From the NCBI GenBank assembly GCA_903834675.1, contig CAILKC010000427.1, forward strand, positions 1 to 11,028: a DNA stretch of 11,028 nt, given 5' to 3'. The notes under the pieces are model-generated. The model did not search any database. It had not been told where the DNA came from and was given only the letters and a program-made list of their open reading frames with translations. Of the stretch, positions 1 to 5,619 are shown piece by piece (position 1 is the stretch's first letter; each line of letters begins with the position of its first letter). The DNA comes from an uncultured Victivallales bacterium (GTDB taxonomy: Bacteria; Verrucomicrobiota; Lentisphaeria; Oligosphaerales; JAFGRS01). A program made the translations under genes and the position numbers.

Positions 1-43
1 GATGGCTCGCCCCTACAGGGCTCAAACCCATAACCATTCTATT

Positions 44-62
44 CCCAGGGCGTTGCCCTGGG
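44..62. repeat. Perfect hairpin, probable core of a dispersed intergenic repeat
   Basis: CCCAGGGC (44-51), loop GTT, GCCCTGGG (55-62) form a perfect 8-bp stem. Smaller flanking motifs, GCCC-CTACA-GGGC near 10-22 and a CTTCAGCGCT-like segment near 80-90, recall intergenic repeats frequent in PVC genomes, in which short GCCC/GGGC hairpins flank a CCCAGGGC...GCCCTGGG core. That family resemblance is from memory and was not checked. It could also be a transcription terminator for a gene to the left, but no T-run follows it on either strand. Confidence 0.6.
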
Positions 63-252
63 CTGGTATGGCAACGCGCCTTCAGCGCTTCAGACGGACT
101 CTCTTATTGCACAGGTCGAGAATTACTGCTTCGGTGCCTGGGGAGTGCGTTGTGGGCGCTGGCTGGGGGCTGGTCGGCGTCGCGGCGGCCACGCAGGGCC
201 GCCCTCCAGGCGATCCGGCGCGTCCCGGCCGGATCGGAATGGGAACCGCGGC

Positions 253-282
253 GGCAAGTCTCGTTCCGGTATGTCCGGCCGC
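253..282 (-). repeat. Copy 1 of a short dispersed repeat (partner at 10443-10471)
   Basis: Bases 253-282 match 10443-10471 in the same orientation. A 12-base identical core (ttccggtatgtc) is followed by one mismatch and GGCCGC, and preceded, after a one-base gap and one mismatch, by GCAAGTC. This gives about 26 matches over 28-29 aligned bases. Both copies lie in non-coding DNA next to GC-rich hairpins. The strand given is arbitrary, chosen because the second copy sits upstream of a minus-strand gene. Confidence 0.7.
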
Positions 283-284
283 GG

Positions 285-312
285 CCCTGAACCCTGAACC
301 CTGAACCCTGCA
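285..312. repeat. (CCCTGAA)n heptamer tandem repeat
   Basis: Three exact copies of CCCTGAA (285-305) are followed by a fourth degenerate copy, CCCTGCA. It lies between the dispersed repeat copy at 253-282 and the 3' end of the symporter gene. The tract is short, non-coding and of unknown role. Confidence 0.85.
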
Positions 313-366
313 CCCCAGGACCTGAGTAGTCACCACCTACGGAGCTGATTTGCGCCCGGTGTCGCG

Positions 367-2580
367 TCACGCCCTCGGCGTGGTGGGCGGCGTGCTCGTG
401 TCCGCGACCGTTCCTGGCTGCTGCGCCTTGCGCTGTGCCTGTTCCGCCTCCTGGGCGACGACGTGGCGGTGCTCCACCGCTTCGACCAGGGCCACGTCCT
501 CGGCGTTCACGTGCCCCACCACGCGGCCATCGTCGAGCACGTTGCGCTTGAGGGCGTCCAGTCGCTTGAATAGACGCATCAGGTCCCAGGTGCCGCCGAT
601 GGTGAACCACACGGTGGTGACGCTGCCGACCAGAAGCGCCTGCGGGATCGAGTACCACTTCCACCACAGGAACCAGAACTCTTTGGACCAGCGGCAGACG
701 AAGAGATTCCAGACGATGATGACGAGGAACATGGCAAAGTTGTACATAGTCCAGATGAATACGGACCAAGCCAGGATGCGGTCACCCTTGGTATACTGTT
801 CATCGATGCCCACCAGCACCGACTTCCAGTTGCGCAGGCGCTTGACCAGGGCCATCTCGCGTTCCTTGTCCTCAACCGCATACTCGCCGCGGTGCAGCAT
901 GCGTTCGAGGTTGAAGGGCTCTTTGCAGGTCAGCAGCGAGACCACGACATAGAAGGTCAGGGCGACGACCATCGTGACCAGGTAGACTTCCTGGCCGCTG
1001 ATCGGGAACTTGTCCGGTCCGACCACCCAGTTGGTGAACGGCAGCCTGGCGCCCAAGCCCTCGAGGTAGCGCTTCATGCCGCCGAGGAAGGCGGGCGCAT
1101 TGGCCTCCAGCCAAGGGTAGATCGGCTGGTTCCAGAACTTCTGGCAGAGAAAGCCGCCGAGGCCCAGGAGGGCTCCGGTTGACATGGACCACCAGGCACC
1201 GGCTGAGGTGCCCTTGCGCCAGTACAGTCCGCCCAAGATGACGGCCCCAGCGCCTCCCAGCCAGATGGCGCCGGTCATAGCGAAGAACATCAGGATGTAG
1301 GTCACCTGGCCGAAGTAGAAGCTGAAGAACCAGGCGAAGATCGCCACGAAGATGATCGACAGGCGCAGCAGCAGAATCTGCTGTTTGGGAGTGAAGGGCT
1401 TTTTCCGCAGCGGCAAGATCACGTCCTGAATCAGGATACTGCCCCAGGAGTGTAGGTAGGTCGTATCGGTGCTGACCATGAGGAAGATCATCAGGGCGCA
1501 GAATACTCCCACGACCCCCACCGGCAGCATGTGGCGCAGGACCATCGGGACCTGCATCTGGGTGCGGATGGTGTCGGTGGTGGCCTTGCTTTCAAAGTTG
1601 ATGCGCTGAGCCAGCTCGGTACGGACCTGCTCCGCGCCGACGGAGAAGTCGGGGTGGTTCAGATAGGTATAGGCACCGAGAGCCAGGAGCGTGATCATGA
1701 GGTAGGTGAAGCCGCCGCGCCAGGTGCCCAGCACGCCGCCCATCTTCTGTTCGTGGGGCGATGCGGCGGCACAACTGTAGGCCTGCGAGCCCTGCCAGGA
1801 GATGCGGCTATAGACTGAGGAGAGGATGCCGATGGCGACGTAGAGGATGTTGAATTCCGTGAGTTTGGCGGTGTCAAAAGGATCCAGGAACGACTCTCCG
1901 GGACCGCGGCTCATGAAGGCATCATGGAACTGGTCGAAGGTAAAGAAACTGATCACGGTAATGACCAGCACCGCGTAGGCAAAGTAGCTGAAGATGCCTT
2001 GGACGCAGTCGGTTACCATGGTGGTGACTTGGCCGCCGATCACGACGATGATAAGGGCGGCGATCAACGCCAGCGCCATGACCAAGCCGTAGGTCGAGAC
2101 GCCGATCCCCGCGATCTCGATCGTGTCTGGCAAACGGCAGTAGTAGACCAGGAAACGCCCGCCCACGGCGGGAAACAGGGCGTAGTTCACCACGCCCGAT
2201 ACCCAGGCCAGAGCGCCAGCGAACACGCGGAAGCGCTTGGAGTAGCGCGCTTCGAAGAACTGGGCCATGGTCATAGCGCGGGTCTCGCGAAAGCGGTAGA
2301 TGGCGAAGCCGGTGAGGGTCATCAGCAGGCCAACCGGGGTGGCGATGCCGCCCCAGAAACCGACCGCAAAGCCCGACTTGTAGTACATCTCGAAGACCGC
2401 CACCACCGAGATCAGTCCGAGCCCGGCTTCGGCGGCGGCCACGGCCACGACGTAGCGGCCGGCCACCCGGCCCGCCGCCAGGAAATCCGAGACCCCGGTC
2501 ATGTACTTCTGCGTCTTGTAGCCGATCCAGATGACGATGAAGAGGGGGACCAAGACGATCAGCCAGTCGATCCAGTGCAT
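367..2580 (-). CDS. Sodium:solute symporter family protein with C-terminal membrane extension
   Basis: This is an inner-membrane secondary transporter of the SSS family (LeuT fold, as in vSGLT and PutP), which couples sodium influx to uptake of a sugar, sugar acid or similar solute. The 737-residue protein opens with a membrane helix (WIDWLIVLVPLFIVIWIGYK) followed by the SSS-type segment Y26-M-T-G-V-S-D-F-L-A-A-G-R. The GQVTTMVTDCVQG region (183-195) and MVSTDTTYLHSWGSILIQD (368-386) match the conserved TM6 and TM8 parts of the family; S370/T371 fit the TM8 Na2-site position. Beyond the usual core, two extra helices (about 600-625 and 645-665) and a charged, Ala/Gln/Glu-rich tail (about 670-737) are present. 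I chose ATG at 2580 because GAGG (2587-2590) sits 6 bases upstream; an in-frame extension to 2643 is unlike a transporter N terminus. The gene is divergent from the DUF350/ATP-grasp operon. The substrate is unknown; nearby glycan genes suggest a carbohydrate. Confidence 0.92.
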   Translation of the reverse strand: MHWIDWLIVLVPLFIVIWIGYKTQKYMTGVSDFLAAGRVAGRYVVAVAAAEAGLGLISVVAVFEMYYKSGFAVGFWGGIATPVGLLMTLTGFAIYRFRETRAMTMAQFFEARYSKRFRVFAGALAWVSGVVNYALFPAVGGRFLVYYCRLPDTIEIAGIGVSTYGLVMALALIAALIIVVIGGQVTTMVTDCVQGIFSYFAYAVLVITVISFFTFDQFHDAFMSRGPGESFLDPFDTAKLTEFNILYVAIGILSSVYSRISWQGSQAYSCAAASPHEQKMGGVLGTWRGGFTYLMITLLALGAYTYLNHPDFSVGAEQVRTELAQRINFESKATTDTIRTQMQVPMVLRHMLPVGVVGVFCALMIFLMVSTDTTYLHSWGSILIQDVILPLRKKPFTPKQQILLLRLSIIFVAIFAWFFSFYFGQVTYILMFFAMTGAIWLGGAGAVILGGLYWRKGTSAGAWWSMSTGALLGLGGFLCQKFWNQPIYPWLEANAPAFLGGMKRYLEGLGARLPFTNWVVGPDKFPISGQEVYLVTMVVALTFYVVVSLLTCKEPFNLERMLHRGEYAVEDKEREMALVKRLRNWKSVLVGIDEQYTKGDRILAWSVFIWTMYNFAMFLVIIVWNLFVCRWSKEFWFLWWKWYSIPQALLVGSVTTVWFTIGGTWDLMRLFKRLDALKRNVLDDGRVVGHVNAEDVALVEAVEHRHVVAQEAEQAQRKAQQPGTVADTSTPPTTPRA

Positions 2581-2771
2581 GTGCGACCTCGCCTCTCTCT
2601 CTACCGCGTGACCGGACTCACAGAGCCAACCCGCGGCGAACATACACGGCAGACGGCCATCTGACCAGTGGTTCGCGAAACGCGGCGACGGGGAGTAGAC
2701 TTAGGCCGGTCAGCAGAGAGGGCGCAGGCATAGCCACTCGACCGCCCGATCGGCTTGAGGAGTCAACTCCA
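2581..2771. promoter_or_regulatory. Divergent intergenic region with likely back-to-back promoters
   Basis: These 191 bases separate the divergent starts of the symporter and the plus-strand operon, so promoters for both are expected here. No clear sigma70 -35/-10 pair was recognised. Visible elements are a TTCGCGAA palindrome (2672-2679) near the middle, a (CT)5 run (2593-2602) that gives a purine tract upstream of the symporter ribosome binding site, and GGAG-TCAA-CTCC (2759-2769), which could fold the operon's Shine-Dalgarno sequence into a small hairpin. Confidence 0.5.
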
Positions 2772-3623
2772 ATGAGTCCTGACGAGACGATGGTTCTACT
2801 CGCCAGCGCTGGCACGGCGGTGTTTGGCTGGGGGTATTGGTATGTGCGCTTGTTGGGGGCGAACCGGCTGGGGCGGTCGCATTCCGGGGTGCGAGCGGGG
2901 CTGGCCTGGACTCCTCTGCTTTGTCTGGCGGGGCTGTTTGTGTTGCTGCGCACGGGGGCGTCGTTCGACGTTCGCAACGCTCCCGTCTATCTGGTCTTCT
3001 ATCTTGTCTTCGGTGCGGCCTGGCTGATTCCTGGGCGAGGCCTTTTCGGGCTCTTCGGAGTCTCCTGGCAGTACGACGCTCTCGACCGGCGGAATCCGGC
3101 GGCGGCGTGGGTGGTGGCGGGTGGCCTGGCGGGTCTGACTGCCTGCTATGCCGGCGCCAACCTCGGCGACGGTCCGGGCTGGTGGTGCGTGGCGTTTGCC
3201 GGCGGCCTGGCTAGTGCGGCGTGGTTTCTGGCCTGGGCCGTCGTGCAAGCCGCGGCGGACGTGGCCGAAGCGGTAACCGTCGAGCGGGATACCGCCGCGG
3301 GTATTCGCCTGGGCGCCTTCCTCGTGGCGGCGGGTTTGCTCTGCGGTCGTGGCGCCGCGGGCGACTGGACCTCGCCAGGGCAGACGGTTGCCGAGTTCGA
3401 GTCGGCCTGGCCGCTGCTGCCGCTGACCCTCTGCGCCGCCTGGATGGAACGCCGGGCTGCGGCCGAGCGTGAGCGGCCGCTGCGGCGCAGTTCTGGCGGT
3501 CAGGCGGGTTGGCTGTTGGGCGCTCTCTACATCGGCTTTGCCATCGTCTGCCTGGCGGCTCTGCCGCGCCCAGCGGAAGTGCCGGGCTATGGCGCCCCGC
3601 CGACAGTCCAGGAGGCCGAATGA
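2772..3623 (+). CDS. Multi-pass membrane protein with two DUF350-like repeats
   Basis: The 283-residue protein is strongly hydrophobic, with about seven or eight likely membrane helices (roughly 5-27, 43-60, 72-97, 109-131, 136-160, 176-196, 210-225, 245-264). Two segments resemble each other and the core of DUF350 (PF03994): L104-D-R-R-N-P-A-A-A followed by a glycine-rich helix ending GANLG (about 132), and V168-T-V-E-R-D-T-A-A-G-I followed by a helix ending GRGAAG (about 197). DUF350 proteins are small membrane proteins, often with a tandem repeat, that recur beside glutathionylspermidine-synthase-like ATP-grasp genes, as the next gene is. E. coli YjfL beside YjfC is the familiar example. 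The match is by eye and diverged. GAGGAG (2757-2762) lies 9 bases before the ATG. The stop overlaps the next start as ATGA, implying translational coupling. Molecular function is unknown; a membrane partner of the ligase is the likeliest role. Confidence 0.82.
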   Translation: MSPDETMVLLASAGTAVFGWGYWYVRLLGANRLGRSHSGVRAGLAWTPLLCLAGLFVLLRTGASFDVRNAPVYLVFYLVFGAAWLIPGRGLFGLFGVSWQYDALDRRNPAAAWVVAGGLAGLTACYAGANLGDGPGWWCVAFAGGLASAAWFLAWAVVQAAADVAEAVTVERDTAAGIRLGAFLVAAGLLCGRGAAGDWTSPGQTVAEFESAWPLLPLTLCAAWMERRAAAERERPLRRSSGGQAGWLLGALYIGFAIVCLAALPRPAEVPGYGAPPTVQEAE

Positions 3624-4876
3624 CCGCCGCGGCCGAGACGAGCCCTGAGGTCGGGCTGGTTCCGATTCCCGCGGCGGAGTATGGCGCCTTTCGTCGGCAG
3701 GTCATCTTCTCCTGCTGCAAGTGGGATCCGCAGGTGGGTGATGTGAACACGATTGCGGACTGCGTTGCGGTGCTTTCCGCGTCTGTTGCCAACCGCCTGT
3801 CGGCCTGGGCTGAAGCCCTGGCCGCGGAGACGGTTGCGGCCGAATCCGCAGTGGCCAGCCGCCCCGACCTCTGGCGGGAACTGGCCCTGCCCGGGCCGGT
3901 ACGCCGGGCGCTTGCTGAGGCGGCCGGGGGCTCGCCCCGCGGCGGCGTCCGAGTCATGCGCTTTGACCTGCATCCCACCAGCACCGATTGGGCGGTGTCC
4001 GAAGTCAACAGCGATGTTCCTGGCGGCTTTGCCGAAGCCAGTGCGCTGGCGCGCCTGGCGACTCGGTTTGCGCCCGGCACGAGGGTCTTTGGTGACGTCG
4101 GGGATGCGGTGGCGGCGGGCTTTGGCGCGGTACTGAGGCCAGGTGCGCGGGTGGCTTTGGTGCATGCCACCTCATATGCGGACGACCGCCAGGTGATGCA
4201 GTTCCTCGGCCAGGCGCTGGCGGCGCGTGGCCTGACGCCGTTGCTGGTAGCGCCGGACCACCTGCGTTGGCCTGCTGAGCGGGTGCAGTGCATTGCCCGC
4301 GGGCAGGAGGGCGAGGTGGCTGGCGTGGTCCGCTTCTTCCCGGTCGAGTGGTTGCCGCTGCTGCCGCGCGGGTCGGATTGGCGGGGGTACTTTCGCACTG
4401 GCGTGCCCTGCTGCAACCACGCCACCGCCATCCTCAGCCAGTCCAAACGCCTGCCCCTGCTCTGGGAGCGGCTGGGAGTGGCCGCGCCCACCTGGCAACG
4501 CTTGCTTCCCGAAACTCGGGACCCGCGGCAGGCCGACTGGCGCCGCGACCGCGACTGGCTTCTGAAGCCGGCGCTGGGCCGCGTCGGCGAAGCGGTGACG
4601 ATTCCGGAGGTCACCCCGCCGGACGAATGGAGCCGCATCTCGTGGTCGGCGCGGCTCTACCCACGCGCGTGGATTGCGCAGCGGCGCTTTCCGAGTCGGC
4701 TGCTGGCGTCGCCGCGAGGCGAGCGCCATCTTGTGATCGGCGTGTTTACCGTCAACGGCCGGGCTGCCGGGTTCTACGGCCGCCTGGCGGACCGTCCCCG
4801 CATCGACCAGTATGCCCAGGACGTGGCCGTGGTGGTGCAAGGGAGTGCCGAAAGGGTCAACTGCCATGACGCCTGA
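3620..4876 (+). CDS. Glutathionylspermidine synthase-type ATP-grasp ligase (synthetase domain only)
   Basis: Family members use ATP to activate a carboxylate as acyl phosphate and join it to an amine, forming an amide. The 418-residue protein has the family's ordered motifs: R114-F-D116, then E128-V-N130-S-D132-V-P. Arg/Asp/Glu/Asn stand at the same relative spacing as E. coli GspS R316, D318, E330 and N332, the ATP/magnesium-binding residues as I recall them. These are followed by N266-HATAILSQSKRLPLLWE (family: NK-iL-lLwe), DWLLKP317-ALGRVGE (KP-lGR-Ge nucleotide-binding loop, K316) and WIAQRRFP (351-358). The N-terminal CHAP amidase of bifunctional GspS is absent, as in YgiC/YjfC. I chose ATG 3620 because AGGAGG (3610-3615) lies 4 bases upstream and the start overlaps the previous stop (ATGA). 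It overlaps the next gene by 11 bases. The substrates are unknown; glutathione and spermidine should not be assumed. Confidence 0.85.
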   Translation: MTAAAETSPEVGLVPIPAAEYGAFRRQVIFSCCKWDPQVGDVNTIADCVAVLSASVANRLSAWAEALAAETVAAESAVASRPDLWRELALPGPVRRALAEAAGGSPRGGVRVMRFDLHPTSTDWAVSEVNSDVPGGFAEASALARLATRFAPGTRVFGDVGDAVAAGFGAVLRPGARVALVHATSYADDRQVMQFLGQALAARGLTPLLVAPDHLRWPAERVQCIARGQEGEVAGVVRFFPVEWLPLLPRGSDWRGYFRTGVPCCNHATAILSQSKRLPLLWERLGVAAPTWQRLLPETRDPRQADWRRDRDWLLKPALGRVGEAVTIPEVTPPDEWSRISWSARLYPRAWIAQRRFPSRLLASPRGERHLVIGVFTVNGRAAGFYGRLADRPRIDQYAQDVAVVVQGSAERVNCHDA

Positions 4877-5603
4877 AGAAGTGTACGCGCTCTGGGCTCC
4901 GGATGAGTCGCCCTGGTCAGCCTGGGCCAAGCCGGTGCTGTTCACTGCCCTGGGCCGGGTCACGCCGTCGGCGGAGCTGCTGCTGCCCCAAGCTCTCGCC
5001 TGGGCGCCGTCGGCGTCGGCGCGGGTGGCCGTGGTGGTTGACCTGCCTGGGCCGGAGGCCGTGTGTATGGGCTTGGCCCTGGCACAACAGGGCTACCGGC
5101 CGGTACCGTTGTTCAACGGCTGCCTGGCAGCGGCGATGCTGGTTGACGTGGCGCCGGTGGCGGCGGCGCTGCTGGCGGGCGTTGCGGTTCTGCGGGAACT
5201 GCCGCTCTCCAGTGCGGCTCCTCCAGCGTTCCTCCTTGACAGCCGACGCCGGGAGAACGCCCAAACTGCCCGGCCGGGGGAGTTTGACAACCGCTGGGCG
5301 GTCGTACCCCAGGATCTGCCCTCCGGCAACCACCTGCGCGTGGCGGGCATCACCGGGGTGATGGTGCGGGCGGCTCGGATACAGGACGACCTCACGCACA
5401 TTCTCTGCCGCTACCAGCAGGGCGGGGTGCGCCTCCTGCACAGCGCTGCTGACGAGACCGCGGCCGAGGCCCTGATCGTGCAACCGCCGTCCAGGTTTCG
5501 CAGTCTCTGGTACTGCCTGGGCGTGTTTGCCGGCTTGCGCCGTAACTCCGCGGGAGGCTTCGGCGCGATCGTGCCACAACCCGGTTCGGCGGGGCATGGC
5601 TGA
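4866..5603 (+). CDS. Unassigned protein encoded with the DUF350/ATP-grasp pair
   Basis: I do not recognise this 245-residue protein. It starts with a polar, tryptophan-rich stretch (W10-A-P-D-E-S-P-W-S-A-W). A Rossmann-like beta-alpha-beta pattern follows: VAVVVDLPGPEAVCMGLALAQQGYRPVPLFNG (about 54-85) has a hydrophobic strand, an Asp-Leu-Pro-Gly turn, a helix and a second strand. Later come AFLLDSRRRE (121-130), F140-D-N-R-W-A-V-V-P-Q-D-L-P (about 140-152), and QDDLTHILCRYQQGGVRL (173-190), which read like conserved motifs. The C terminus has a hydrophobic segment followed by GLRRNSAGGFG (223-233). There is no signal peptide. AAAGGG (4851-4856) lies 9 bases before ATG 4866, and the gene overlaps the ligase gene by 11 bases, so it is almost certainly co-translated with it. 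Plausible roles are substrate handling or regulation of the ligase; this is inference from position only. Confidence 0.85.
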   Translation: MTPEEVYALWAPDESPWSAWAKPVLFTALGRVTPSAELLLPQALAWAPSASARVAVVVDLPGPEAVCMGLALAQQGYRPVPLFNGCLAAAMLVDVAPVAAALLAGVAVLRELPLSSAAPPAFLLDSRRRENAQTARPGEFDNRWAVVPQDLPSGNHLRVAGITGVMVRAARIQDDLTHILCRYQQGGVRLLHSAADETAAEALIVQPPSRFRSLWYCLGVFAGLRRNSAGGFGAIVPQPGSAGHG

Positions 5604-5619
5604 GCGTTCCGGTGACGGT

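Larger units (their letters stand above)
1..366. other. Non-coding, palindrome-rich intergenic stretch
   Basis: No convincing gene is seen here. The frames that stay open on both strands have the arginine/proline/alanine-rich composition of GC-rich shadow frames and no good ribosome binding site. The stretch holds at least three perfect hairpins: 44-62 (8-bp stem, 3-base loop), 184-203 (7-bp stem, 6-base loop) and 211-236 (8-bp stem, 10-base loop). It also holds a self-complementary GGCCGCGGCC at 277-286, a heptamer tandem repeat at 285-312, and a 30-base segment (253-282) that recurs near 10443. The symporter gene ends at 367 reading leftwards, so this is its downstream region, but no hairpin followed by a T-run was found close behind its stop codon. 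The block looks like a mosaic of intergenic repeats. Confidence 0.7.

Noticed and set aside
285..312. Linear-replicon telomere
   Set aside because: There are only three exact heptamer copies, internal to the window, next to an ordinary gene end.
104..769. Minus-strand open frame covering the end of the symporter and the left intergenic region
   Set aside because: It overlaps the symporter C terminus in another frame and then runs through hairpin repeats; it is Arg/His/Gly-rich with no domain.
1924..2664. Plus-strand open frame rich in His, Asp and Gly opposite the symporter
   Set aside because: This is an antisense image of hydrophobic transporter codons, without homology-like motifs or a ribosome binding site.
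3211..4638. Long minus-strand open frame of 475 codons opposite the operon
   Set aside because: Its translation is a Ser/Arg/Pro/Ala-rich string without domains, as expected for a shadow of GC-rich coding sequence. The opposite strand carries a ligase with clear motifs and a ribosome binding site.
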